Source: CAZUNB01 sp044227985 (GTDB lineage Bacteria; Patescibacteriota; Saccharimonadia; Saccharimonadales; JAGPDM01). From it: DNA of 37,768 nt. Made by a program: the position numbers and the translations under genes. The DNA is taken from NCBI GenBank assembly GCA_044227985.1, contig JBGAVT010000012.1, positions 1 to 37,768 on the forward strand, in the 5' to 3' direction. Below the pieces are notes generated by a model. It worked only from the letters and a program-made list of their open reading frames with translations. It had not been told where the DNA came from and searched no databases. Below are positions 16,478 through 26,200 of the stretch, piece after piece. How positions within the stretch are numbered: position 1 is the stretch's first letter; each line of letters starts with the position of its first letter.

Positions 16478-17695
16478 ATGATGCCCACCAAAAGAACTGT
16501 CCAAATTGACAAGCCCTTGCTTGAAAGCGCACTTGCACATATCGAAGGATACTTTCAGCAAACACGTCGACAGCAAACGACTGACAAGGGTAGTTTGATT
16601 GGACTTCCCTATCCTTACATTGTTCCCTCGATTAATAACCAGCATTTTAGTTTTGAGGAGCAATATTACTGGGATAGCTACTTTATCGCACGCGGGCTAG
16701 ACATCAAGACACATGAAACTGAAATCACCGGAATGCTAGACAATCTAATATTTCAGTTCAACCGATTTGGCGTAATCCCAAATGCAAGTCGGCTATATCT
16801 GACAAGTCGAAGCCAGCCGCCACTACTCACGAGCTACATAAACTTTGTAGCCGATACATACAATAAACCAATCGAATGGCAATTAGATCGCATGAAAATT
16901 GCCGAGCAGGAATATCTGAACGTTTGGCGCGGTACTGCACAGCCTCATTGGCGTGAAGTTTATGAAGGATTAAGTCGCTATTATGATATCAACATGCTGC
17001 ACGATCTCGCGGAAGCCGAAAGTGGCTGGGACATGACACCTCGTTTTAGACGAAAATGTCTCGATTACTTACCGATTGACCTTAATTCTCTACTTTATAA
17101 ATATGAAATGGACTTTGCCACACTATACGAAAAGCTGGGCGATCATGAGAAAACTAATTTTTGGTACCACAACGCCAACGTTCGTCGCGAAACCATCGAT
17201 CGACTACTGTGGAGTAAAAAGCGAAGATTTTTCTTTGACTATAACTATATGTCCAAAAAGCGAAGTGATGTCTGGAGTCTAGCAGCCTACTATCCCCTCT
17301 GGGTTGGTCTAGTCGATGATTCGCGTGCCAAAGCGCTAGTCAACAAACTCAAATTATTCCGTCACAGCGGTGGACTAGCAGCAACAAGCCGTTTCACTAA
17401 CCCTGAAATATTCGGCTCTATCCACGCCCAGTGGGCCTACCCGAATGCATGGGCACCGTTGCATCTAATTATCACTGAAGGGCTAGAAAAGTACGGTTAT
17501 CACGATCTAGCAGCTGATATTGGGCTTAGTTTCCTGCAAGCATCTCTAATTTGGTTCGGAAAACATCACGAATTTTTAGAAAAGTATAATGCATTAAAGC
17601 CAAACAAACCGCCCGCCAATGGTGTATATCCAACACAAACCGGTTTCGGCTGGACTAATAGTATCATCAACATCTTTGCCAATAAGTATATATAA
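16478..17695 (+). CDS. Alpha,alpha-trehalase (GH37)
   Basis: This enzyme splits trehalose into two glucoses. GH37 signatures are in order: the early YYWDSYFIARGL, then GVIPNASRLYLTSRSQPP (usual signature P-G-G-R-x-x-x-x-Y-x-R-S-Q-P-P), AESGWDMTPRF with the likely general-acid Asp, and the second signature QWAYPNAWAPLHLIITEGL (usually Q-W-D-Y-P-N-G-W-A-P). A Glu in FLEKYNALKP near the end matches the catalytic-base region. The 405 residues are short for GH37 (about 500-550). There is no signal peptide, so it should act in the cytoplasm on imported trehalose. Two ATGs open the frame, and no ribosome site is visible, so translation may be leaderless. Confidence 0.9.
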   Translation: MMPTKRTVQIDKPLLESALAHIEGYFQQTRRQQTTDKGSLIGLPYPYIVPSINNQHFSFEEQYYWDSYFIARGLDIKTHETEITGMLDNLIFQFNRFGVIPNASRLYLTSRSQPPLLTSYINFVADTYNKPIEWQLDRMKIAEQEYLNVWRGTAQPHWREVYEGLSRYYDINMLHDLAEAESGWDMTPRFRRKCLDYLPIDLNSLLYKYEMDFATLYEKLGDHEKTNFWYHNANVRRETIDRLLWSKKRRFFFDYNYMSKKRSDVWSLAAYYPLWVGLVDDSRAKALVNKLKLFRHSGGLAATSRFTNPEIFGSIHAQWAYPNAWAPLHLIITEGLEKYGYHDLAADIGLSFLQASLIWFGKHHEFLEKYNALKPNKPPANGVYPTQTGFGWTNSIINIFANKYI

Positions 17696-17746
17696 TTTCA
17701 ATTATCATAGGCTAACTGCAAACCCTCTAAAGTAATCTGCTTCAGC

Positions 17747-18511
17747 TTAGGTAAATAAAATTGTAAATCCTATTACTATTGCGACAACAGTTAAAGTGTT
17801 TCGAACCATTTTACTTCCTTTTGCTATGGCTATCTTAGCACCAGCTTGCGAGCCTAAGAAGAACCCCAACAATAGCGTGAGTGCAACTGGCCATTCGACA
17901 GTTCCATTAAAGATGAAAATTGAAATACTAATAAATAAGGATGGAAACGCAATCGCTCTCTTAGTGGCATTAGCAGTCAATGCATCCATACCTAATAGTC
18001 TCATCATTACATACATATTGAGTGTTGAAAAGCCGCTAGCAAAAATAAATCGAGTAAAATCTATTGTCCAGAAAATCAGGGAACCGATCTGTTTGTTGTG
18101 ACGGCTGGTGTTTCGCTGTTTCATTCCAGCCTTGCGATCAATTAAAAGGACTAGTGCAACACTAATTGTAGCTAGAGCCACCCCATTCTCGAGTATATTT
18201 TTGGGCATATCAACGACAATCAAGCTTGCAGCAGCCGACAAAAACATCGAAATTGGCATCAAAATTCGTACCCATTTCCAATCAACGATGTTTTTTTTCA
18301 CAAAACGCCATAACGAACCAGTACCAACGCCTAGCCCAGCAAAACGACCTGCAGCAACTGCATGACTAGGTGATAATCCAATTAAAATAAGTCCTGGCGT
18401 AACCAGTGCACCTGTACCACCACCGCTAATAGCACTAACGAATCCGAGCCCTGTGGTTATAACTAAAATCGCTAGCAACTGCCAGCCGCTCATTCTTTGT
18501 CTTTCAGACAA
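17747..18511 (-). CDS. TauE/SafE-family anion exporter
   Basis: The 254-residue multi-pass protein has the repeat-type motifs of the TauE/SafE (sulfite exporter) family: GLGFVSAISGGGTGALVTPGL near the N-terminus, SHAVAAGRFAGLGVGTGSLWRF, and in the second half FIFASGFSTLNMYVMM and LLLGFFLGSQAGAKIAI. Members export organic or sulfur anions such as sulfite or sulfoacetate, but most are untested and no substrate can be named here. It converges on trehalase, 51 bases apart. Confidence 0.8.
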   Translation of the reverse strand: MSERQRMSGWQLLAILVITTGLGFVSAISGGGTGALVTPGLILIGLSPSHAVAAGRFAGLGVGTGSLWRFVKKNIVDWKWVRILMPISMFLSAAASLIVVDMPKNILENGVALATISVALVLLIDRKAGMKQRNTSRHNKQIGSLIFWTIDFTRFIFASGFSTLNMYVMMRLLGMDALTANATKRAIAFPSLFISISIFIFNGTVEWPVALTLLLGFFLGSQAGAKIAIAKGSKMVRNTLTVVAIVIGFTILFT

Positions 18512-18638
18512 TTCACCTTAATCTTTTTCATAAATTCTATTAAAAATAGTAGCATAAATTACTTTTCCATCTGGGAAAACCCATAAGCTCAGAACAAAAT
18601 AATATAAATAAGCTTGCTGTGCTAAACTTTATTTCATA

Positions 18639-19274
18639 ATGAAGCAGAAAATTACAACGTTCACTATCTCTATAATCGCAAGCTATATTGCACTTCAAGT
18701 TTTCTCAGATATTGGTAGTTTGAAAATAGCTGCCATAACTATTCCCTTTCTTGGATTGCAAGCCATTGATGCGGGGACATTCCTCTACCCATTCACTTTT
18801 ACACTACGAGATTTACTGCATAAAAATCTAGGCAAATCTGCAACTAGAAAAATAATTATTTTAGCTGCAGCGTTAAATCTGTTTATGGCAGGATTTTTCT
18901 GGTTTGTTACCGCCTTGCCTGCTGACAATTCATGGGGGTTACAATCCGAATTTGCTGCAATTCTCGGACCGATCTGGCAAATCGTTATTGCTAGTATTAT
19001 TGCTGAAATAATGAGCGAGCTCATCGATACCGAGGCTTATAGTTTCTTCGTCAGAAAAATCAGTAAAAAACACCAATGGGGTCGTGTGTTGTTTAGCAAC
19101 GCATTTTCTATTCCGATAGACAGCCTTGTTTTTGCTTTTATCGCCTTTTCTGGCGAACTCCCCGTCTCAGTCATCTGGTCAATCGTGCTAACAAATATTA
19201 TTATCAAGTTCGCGATTACATTAGTATCGCTACCATCAATTTATTTAAGTTCAGCTGAAAGTGATGACATATAA
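18639..19274 (+). CDS. Queuosine-precursor transporter (YhhQ/VUT family)
   Basis: The 211-residue protein has six or so membrane segments with the family signatures DAGTFLYPFTFTLRDLLHK (early loop), IASIIAEIMSELIDTEAYSFF and LFSNAFSIPIDSLVFAFIAF. These match COG1738 (YhhQ), which imports queuine or preQ precursors for tRNA modification. This is a typical salvage gene in an organism that depends on others. No preQ1 riboswitch was seen in the 127-base leader. The last 34 bases overlap the 3' end of the esterase gene on the other strand. The start is the first ATG, with no strong ribosome site. Confidence 0.85.
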   Translation: MKQKITTFTISIIASYIALQVFSDIGSLKIAAITIPFLGLQAIDAGTFLYPFTFTLRDLLHKNLGKSATRKIIILAAALNLFMAGFFWFVTALPADNSWGLQSEFAAILGPIWQIVIASIIAEIMSELIDTEAYSFFVRKISKKHQWGRVLFSNAFSIPIDSLVFAFIAFSGELPVSVIWSIVLTNIIIKFAITLVSLPSIYLSSAESDDI

Positions 19275-20176
19275 TCTGGGTTCTGCTCAGAGCGATAAGC
19301 ATTGATATAACCTGCTGAAAGTTTGCCGAGTTGCTGCTGAGCTTGGGCGTTAAGATGGATCGGGTCACCTGCTACTCGAGGCATGTCAGCAATATCTATT
19401 AGTTTGTAGTTATTGTTGGCACTAAATAGTCTTTGAGCTTCACGGACTTTTGCAAAACCTTCGTCAGCTTGAGGGCATCTTTCCATGCATTTTGGTCCAA
19501 TTTGGGCAATTACAATACCTGTTTTTGAATAAATTATTTTATCGCTTTTTAGTTGCTTAAAAAACCGATTCAAGTTTTGTTGATAGACGTCTGCATACTT
19601 CTCAGTAATAGCATCACTCTCACCCTGCACCCAGACAAAACCAATTACGTCAGGATATTTTCCATCAGCAAACATCTCGCTCTTTAACTGTTCATACTGA
19701 CTTTTTAATTGGGTATATGAGCTTATTTTTGCATCAGGATGCCAAGTTTGGTCAGAATCTGAGAATGCAAGTTTGCGGCCATTATCCGAGACCTTTAGTA
19801 TCTGTAAATCGTTGACTCCATCAGAATAAAGATCACGCCCGAGCGAAACTTCTAGGCCAAAAAAGCCACTAGGCTGAGGATTTATGAGGGTGGACGTCGC
19901 ATGAGAAAATGACCAAACTGCTCCATGATGAATCGCAAATTCGAGCTGAACGTTTTTATCAGCTTCATTCTCACCTAATTTCGGATTAAGAAGCTCAACA
20001 GGTGTATTAGTTCCTGTTGCATTCGATTGACCGGCAATAATCACAACTGGCTTTGGTATGAGTTCTTCTCGTTCATTTGAGTTGCTACCCTCACCCACAA
20101 CAGCGAAAGAGGTTGTAGCTATAATGAGAAGTAAGGCCGTTAACAGCAGACTATTTCTTTTAGTTATGATATTCAT
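19241..20176 (-). CDS. Secreted SGNH/SASA-type carbohydrate esterase
   Basis: The protein shows the sialate O-acetylesterase/acetylxylan esterase (SASA) pattern: nucleophile block IIAGQSNATGTN, central WVQGESDAITEKYADVYQQNL, and the C-terminal GDPIHLNAQAQQQLG with the catalytic Asp-x-x-His. It probably removes acetyl groups from a glycan. From the ATG at 20176 (MNIITKRNSLLLTALLLI) there is a signal peptide with likely cleavage near SFAVVG, so it is exported. An ATG at 20212 is also open but would spoil the signal peptide. In a host-attached bacterium, a host cell-wall or capsule glycan is a plausible substrate (inference). Confidence 0.78.
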   Translation of the reverse strand: MNIITKRNSLLLTALLLIIATTSFAVVGEGSNSNEREELIPKPVVIIAGQSNATGTNTPVELLNPKLGENEADKNVQLEFAIHHGAVWSFSHATSTLINPQPSGFFGLEVSLGRDLYSDGVNDLQILKVSDNGRKLAFSDSDQTWHPDAKISSYTQLKSQYEQLKSEMFADGKYPDVIGFVWVQGESDAITEKYADVYQQNLNRFFKQLKSDKIIYSKTGIVIAQIGPKCMERCPQADEGFAKVREAQRLFSANNNYKLIDIADMPRVAGDPIHLNAQAQQQLGKLSAGYINAYRSEQNPDYMSSLSAELK

Positions 20177-20232
20177 CACTACTATTCTAGCAAATACATA
20201 AAATAGGTACATTTAGATTTTTTATATAATAT

Positions 20233-20287
20233 TTGACAAATATTAATGATGATGTTAAAATGCTGCTATATTTGATAATTTGAGGAG
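20233..20287 (+). promoter_or_regulatory. Consensus promoter and ribosome site of the repeat-protein gene
   Basis: TTGACA (20233-20238), a 17-base spacer and TAAAAT (20256-20261) precede a GAGGAG ribosome site (20282-20287) set 6 bases before the ATG. It is the strongest promoter-plus-ribosome site in the window and suggests high expression. Confidence 0.75.
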
Positions 20288-20293
20288 ATTATT

Positions 20294-21442
20294 ATGCCAG
20301 GTTCAGATAAAATATCAGATGCTCACGAAACAGGAGTTAATCCGATGACAAATCAGGATATTTTAGGAGAAAGACTTGATGGAATGGCTGGCGCAGCTGC
20401 AGAGGCTATTCCGTGGTTAGAAGGGGCTTTGGGGAATATCCCCTTAGACAATCAGTCTGCCGAAGAACTAAGTGCCGTTATTGCAGGGATAAAAGATGAA
20501 CTTGGGCTAAGAGATGAAGCTGTTGCTTCTTTAACTGGCGCCACTGGAACTGATAGTGTAGACGCTGATCCAGCTCTACAGGGAGATTTGTTAGATAAAC
20601 GTCTAGAAACATTAGTAGACGGAACAGAGACAGCAATCGAATGGTTAGCACAAGCGCTAGAAAGCGATGATGTTGATTATGGATCAAAGATAGAACTCGC
20701 TGGCATTATTACTGGCATAACATCCCAGCTCAACAAACATAACCACGCCGGTCTTGACTTAGAAACAGACTATGATGGGATGGCAAGAGTAGCTGATGCT
20801 GCACTTCCTTGGCTAATTTCAATACCAGATGGGTTTTTGCTTGATGGCGAAGAAGCAGCCCCATTAATGGAAGTTATTGAAAATATAACTGAGGGCCTTG
20901 CAACAGTCGAAGAAACGAAAAATGCCGATCTGACAGAATCAGATGATGAGGAGACTTTGCCGCATTCTACTAAACACGACGCACTTCTAGTTGCAGCTCT
21001 ACAGATTGATGGAATACTTAGAGCCGTGGATGAAGGAAATACCGGGACAGACCTTGCCATGGCAAGAAAAGAATTTACAGCGGCAATTGACTCACTAGTT
21101 GTGACTGGTACAGTTTACCAACAGGGACACTATAGGAGGATTAGGAATGAATCGTACGACCATAACCGAAATAGTGTTAGAGGTACAGGAGAAACGACTG
21201 ATGGTACAGAAATAACGACTTCTCCAGAAGTTGCAGGAATGCTTTTGGGAACATTACGTTTCGTCCGTGATCAAATTGAACAGCATCGAAATGATGCCCC
21301 TGGTTTAGCTGAGCTAGTATTGCCCGTCATGAATGCTAAGATGCAAACAGCAGAGAATGGTGGTGTTGCCCCAGATACTAGTACAGAGCTTGGGCGAGGT
21401 TTTAACCAACGACATTTTAATTCAAACGATGGCGAAGAATAA
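20294..21442 (+). CDS. Acidic protein with three tandem helical repeats, unrecognised
   Basis: No family was recognised. The 382-residue protein is soluble, very acidic and rich in Ala, Leu and Glu, with no signal peptide or membrane helix. Three related units of about 52-55 residues occur at 22-75, 98-152 and 158-208. Each has a pattern like AIPWLEGAL, AIEWLAQAL or ALPWLISIP with one Trp (41, 118, 173), then an acidic loop and a helix such as ELSAVIAGIKDELG or ELAGIITGITSQL. A weaker fourth unit may lie at 229-272. The C-terminal part (about 275-382) is polar and less regular. A helical-repeat scaffold is the likely fold. The strong promoter and ribosome site imply abundance. Confidence 0.65.
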   Translation: MPGSDKISDAHETGVNPMTNQDILGERLDGMAGAAAEAIPWLEGALGNIPLDNQSAEELSAVIAGIKDELGLRDEAVASLTGATGTDSVDADPALQGDLLDKRLETLVDGTETAIEWLAQALESDDVDYGSKIELAGIITGITSQLNKHNHAGLDLETDYDGMARVADAALPWLISIPDGFLLDGEEAAPLMEVIENITEGLATVEETKNADLTESDDEETLPHSTKHDALLVAALQIDGILRAVDEGNTGTDLAMARKEFTAAIDSLVVTGTVYQQGHYRRIRNESYDHNRNSVRGTGETTDGTEITTSPEVAGMLLGTLRFVRDQIEQHRNDAPGLAELVLPVMNAKMQTAENGGVAPDTSTELGRGFNQRHFNSNDGEE

Positions 21443-21446
21443 TTAA

Positions 21447-22550
21447 CTAGATTTTTTCCCAAGGAAATTCTGAGCGACCGAAGTGGCCGTAGGCAGCTGT
21501 TTGTTTGTAGATTGGTCGGCGTAAATCGAAGTGATTAATTATCCCAACAACTGAAGTATCGAGTAGGTTTTTAGCAAATTCATCAATTTCTCCGAGTGAT
21601 TTTTTTTCGGTGCCAAAAGTTTCATAAGCTTGCATTACTGGCTTTGGTTGGCCGATGCAGTATGCCAGTGCAACTTCACACTGCTCTGCGAGTCCTGCGG
21701 CAACGATATTCTTCGCTAGGTAGCGAGCAGCATACGCACCGGAACGATCAACCTTGCTTGGGTCTTTGCCGGAAAACGCACCGCCGCCAACCCGGGCATA
21801 ACCACCATAGCTATCAACGACTATCTTACGGCCCGTCAGCCCTGCGTCGCTAGCGGGACCAGGAATATGCCACTTGCCGGTACCATTAACCGTTAATTTA
21901 GATTCATCAATTGGATCGAGCCTATGAGCTACAAGCGCTGGATTAACAATGGCTTTCAACACTTGCTCTTCAATATTTTTCTGCTCTACACTCTCGCTAT
22001 GTGCGACCGCAACAACAACTTTCTCGACTGAGGCAGGATTTCCTGCTTTATCGTAACCGACAGTTACTTGGGCTTTACCATCCGGTCGCAGCCAATCAAT
22101 TTCACCTGACTCTCTAGCTTTATCGATTCTTTCTGTGATTTCGTGTGCCAGTGTTATTGGTAATGGCATAAAGTTTTCTGTATGATCACAGGCATAACCA
22201 AACATCGTGCCCTGATCCCCTGCGCCGATCTCACCAACACCATCGGCAATCTCTGGGCTTTGCTGGTTAACATGGATTTCTATTGGTGATTTGTCAGTAA
22301 ATCCCCAGTCTAGATCCGTATAACCGAGTCGTGTTTCTTCAGCTCGAGCGATTTTTTATAAATCGATTATGGCAGATGTTGTTAGCTCACCAAAAATCAT
22401 TACTCGGTCTTTGACGGCGGTTTCTACAGCTACTCTCGCTAACGGGTCTTGCGCGAGAGCTGCGTCTAGAATCGCATCGCTGATTTGATCCGCAATTTTG
22501 TCAGGATGCCCCGCACAAACCGACTCGCTCGTAAATAGTTGATAGTTCAT
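21447..22550 (-). pseudogene. metK: S-adenosylmethionine synthetase (metK) interrupted by an in-frame TAA
   Basis: MetK makes SAM from methionine and ATP. The full 367-codon frame can be read without any shift. It starts MNYQLFTSESVCAGHPDKIADQ (substrate-site HPDK) in two pieces and runs through GEIGAGDQGTMFGYACDHTE, GGYARVGGGAFSGKDPSKVDRSGAY and AYGHFGRSEFPWEKI at the end. One codon, at 22356-22358, is TAA where relatives have Glu or a similar residue (reads ...AIIDL-stop-KIARAEE). A single G-to-T change of GAA would give this. The upstream piece (64 residues) ends before the GAGDQG loop, so neither piece alone could work; a restart at ATG 22203-22205 loses HPDK. It is either a true nonsense mutation, a read error, or read-through. 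Confidence 0.85.
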
Positions 22551-22565
22551 ATATCTGTCCCCTTT

Positions 22566-22637
22566 CGTGGGTGAGATGTAGCACCCAACTTAAATGGGTT
22601 GCTGGCGGGTCATCGGGCTCATCCCTCACCGCACTCT
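22566..22637 (-). promoter_or_regulatory. SAM riboswitch (SAM-I/IV clan) in the metK leader
   Basis: On the minus strand the leader shows the S-box core in order: GGTGAGGGATGAGCCCGATGA, the CCC-GCCAGCAACCC segment, and GGGTGCTACATCTCACC. The terminal helix is GGTGAG (22625-22630) with CTCACC (22570-22575), and the P3 arm is CAACCC/GGGTGC-type. No terminator hairpin with a U-tract follows. The AAAGGGG ribosome site begins only a few bases after the aptamer (about 22561-22567) and a small CCC/GGG hairpin can form across it, so control is probably at translation. A -10 box TATACT with an extended TG lies at 22663-22668 upstream. Confidence 0.82.
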
Positions 22638-22674
22638 TGATATTTAATTATTAAGTTCTTTCAGTATAACAAAT

Positions 22675-23208
22675 TTAAGCACTAAATAAATGGAGTTGTT
22701 TACGAAGTTTTTTATGGTTTGGAGTGGTCTCAGCAACAAGCGCCCAAAAATTCTTGGAGTGATTTTGTTCTTTTAAATGACAAAGCTCATGCACAACCAC
22801 ATAATCAGTTAGCTCTTCAGGTAGATATAATAACTTCCAGTTAAAATTAAGATTTTTAAGACTAGAACAGCTACCCCACCGGCTCGATTGATCACGGATC
22901 GCTACTTGATTAAAATCAAACTGATAGTGAGCATTCCACAAATCAAGCTTAGCGTCAATCAAATCACGAGCTCGCTCCTTATCCTTCTTATAATCAGCCG
23001 ATTTCGGCAACCAGTCAGATGTATTTGACTGCTGCTCGATAATCCAATCAGCTTTCTGATGGGCAAAAGCCAAACCAGCTTTATATGGCAACCATGTCGG
23101 TTGGCTAACAATCACCTCGCCAGATTTCAATCTTAGAGAGAGCTGCTTTTGACCTTTGCGCTTCGTGATTTTAACTGTTCCGATATCTAATTCTTTAAAC
23201 TCTTTCAC
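22675..23208 (-). CDS. YgjP-like zinc metalloprotease (DUF45)
   Basis: The 177-residue protein has the zinc site VVHELCHLKEQNHSKNFW (H-E-L-x-H with a later His), which is typical for the YgjP/DUF45 group of the M48-like metallopeptidases, along with RDQSSRWGSCSSLKNLNFNW before it (the conserved R-W-G-S-C-S). Its substrates are unknown. It starts 6 bases after the UvrD-type helicase stop, so the two are co-transcribed. That may only reflect compact packing. Confidence 0.88.
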   Translation of the reverse strand: MKEFKELDIGTVKITKRKGQKQLSLRLKSGEVIVSQPTWLPYKAGLAFAHQKADWIIEQQSNTSDWLPKSADYKKDKERARDLIDAKLDLWNAHYQFDFNQVAIRDQSSRWGSCSSLKNLNFNWKLLYLPEELTDYVVVHELCHLKEQNHSKNFWALVAETTPNHKKLRKQLHLFSA

Positions 23209-23214
23209 GTAGCT

Positions 23215-26200
23215 CTATATCTTCTCTTCTAGCAAATCTGATTCAAACTGACGGATGCCAGCAATTGATTGCTTATATTGACTAGTATCTGGAAAATCAA
23301 GATTTTGAATCTTTTTCCACACTACTTTAATCAATTTTCGTAGTTCATCAACGTCTTGTTCAGATATTTCATGTTCTAGCTGGATAATTTCACCATCGCT
23401 CATTGGCTCGACAAATAAAATCGAACCACTGTTTACTTTCATATTGGCGTAATCTCGGGATTTTTCAACTAGGAGCTTATAAAAAATTAGTTGTCGTTTG
23501 TAGAAATGTAACTTGCTACTCGATCCCCAGCTCGGCGAGGGTTTACCGGTTTTGTAATCTATCACTTGTGCGCTTGTTTTTGACAGCTGTATAAAGGCAT
23601 CGATCTTTCCAGTCAGCGGAACCTCATCGACCACGACATGCTGAGTGCTGAAATCGAGCTCAGGGCGAATGTTTAATTCAAATAATGGCATCTTTCGCTC
23701 AAGCACGTGCTCGATGATTTTTTTCGCCTTGTCGGTTTCATGAGTAATCTTTGCTGCTGGCACACGCTGATCAGCAACCGCGCGAGCAATTATTTTATCA
23801 AGGTTAGCTGTCGAAATTTTGGTATCTTCTTTTTGGGCTACCAATGTCGCCAGCACCGCATGGACTATGTTTCCGAAAGCTGCCGAATCGCTAATCTTTT
23901 GCGGGAAATGTAGGACATTTGAGAACAAGAAATCTTCTGGACCAGCGTACTCAAGATTAAGAAAATTACCGAGCGCTGTAACGTTTAGTCGCATCGAAGC
24001 AACTTGTTCTTTCAAAATTTGCTTGTAATCATGTTCAACTTTAACCTGTCTATAATCGAAAATATCGGTTTCAAGTTCAGCGACTTTAAATTCAATCGTC
24101 TGCTCTTCACTGTCTTTAATGTTCAATAGTTCCTGATTAGTAATATTCTGAATAAACTTTAAGGCAGGCCGTAGTTTACCGTCGTCTTTGAATCTAGCTC
24201 GATGTAGCTGCAATCGAGTCTTGGCGCGAGTCAAAGCAACATATAAAAGACGCAACCAATCATCTTCATCGTCAGCCGTAGTTAGCGGCATATTCTCTGG
24301 CGTGTTAATCTTGGCACCACCAACTTTTCGCGCCCAGACATTGTTTTCTACATCAAGCACATGGACTTGCTCGAATTCTAGACCTTTAGCACCATAAGCA
24401 GTCATGAGATTTACGCTCTCGGTCTCAATCGCATAACGACTAGTGTCATTTAACCTGATGTCATTTTCAAGGTAGCGGTGAATAACCGCCATAGCATCTA
24501 AAAAGCTTGGATTAGAGCTATTAAAGTGTTCACGTAGTGTGTTCCGTAGCAATCGAATGGCTGATAGATTTCGTAAGTACTTCAGCGGTTCAGCCTCAAG
24601 ATTCTCTTTTGAAAAATGGAAAATTTTGAGTGGTGAATATATTTGCACATCATCAATTTCAAGCCCTTCATTTCCGAGCAAAATGTCTAATACTTCTTCA
24701 AATGTAGTTTCTTTCTGGGCGGCTTTTTTCGATGCACTTATAAAAAATCCGGCCACAAACTGTAATCGCTCATCGCTGTGAGTTCGTGATAACTCAAGCC
24801 AATTCTCTCGTTCCTTATAGGCATCAACCGACAACTGCCAGATCACGCTAGCATCTATTTGCCACATTCCATCTCGCAGAATTTGGCTGAATAAAAAATT
24901 GGCTTGTGGCTGTCGGTTACGAAGCAGCTCGGTTAGTAATTCAAACATTTCAAGTAAGCGCTTTATTTGTGGGTTTTCAAAAATGTTATTTCTCGCTTGG
25001 TAATTGTATGGAACACCTATCTCTTGAAAATATTTTGTCATTTCTTCAAGTTGAGCGTGGCGTTTACTTAATACAGCAATTTCTTTAGGTGAAACACCAT
25101 TTTCTATCTGTTCTTTTACATCTCGTGCAACGGCTGTGAACTGCTCAGGTTGTGTTTCGTATTCGTACAGCGTCAAATTAACCTTACTCTGGTTATGATG
25201 ATTTAGCCGTTTACTCAAACCCTCTATTTTATTTTCTAATCGTTCATCTCCCTGAACAATAATGGCTCGAGCAAAATCTAAAATATCTTTGCCTGAACGA
25301 TAGTTTTCGGTCAAAGGAATTGACTTCGCGTCATATCGGCGAGCAAAATTTAAAATATTGCTTAGTTCTGCACCCTGGAATTTGTATATTCCTTGATCAT
25401 CATCGCCGACGGCTAAGACATTTGGGCTATCGCTATCTGGGCCGACCGCCAGGAAGTTTTCAATTATTTTTAGTTGGGCGCTATTGGTGTCTTGAAATTC
25501 ATCGATCATAACAAACTGGAACCGTTCGGCTAGATCAAATAAAATTGCTGGTACTTTTTCGGTTGTTTTGATAACTTCTAGAATCATATCTGAGAAATCA
25601 ATCAGACCAAGTTTTGATAGATTCTCTTGATATTGTTCATAAATAGGCACAAATGCTATTAACTTTTCAGTTGTCTCGGCTGATTTGAATACAAAATTTT
25701 TCTGATAATCTTTTTTCAGCCATTTGTCTTTGAATGTAGTTAAAGGTTTTGTGCTTATCTTATCTGTTTTCTTCGCTAGGACAAGCGTAGAGTGAAGCTC
25801 ACTGGCGAACAACTCAGTAATTCGAACCTTCTGACCTTCTGTCTTCTCCTCCAGATCTAGTGAGGCTAATATCTGCTCAAACAGTTCTAGTGACTGAGCA
25901 GATATCCGAGCCATCGACTGCAATGGCTGAATCGATTCATTGAGAACATCAAGTTCAGCCTTCGTAGACCTGATCATAGATTCGAATTCATTAGGTGTAA
26001 TTCCTTGATCTTTTAGCTGCCCTATCAAACTTAACGCGGACTTAACATATAAATATTTTCCACTTGGATCTTTTTTGTGGAATGGCGAGTCGACTGGTAA
26101 ATCCGCAATGATGTTTTCAATAATTTCGATTTGACGGATTTCATCAGCTGGCGTTTGCACCATGCCGGAGAAAAAATACTGATTATAGTGATTGATAATA

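Noticed and set aside
18512..18638. preQ1 riboswitch before the queuosine-precursor transporter
   Set aside because: No preQ1-I type hairpin with its A-rich tail was seen in the leader.
21447..22550. Two separate genes in place of metK
   Set aside because: Both pieces and the codons between them lie in one frame and read as continuous MetK; only one stop codon splits them.
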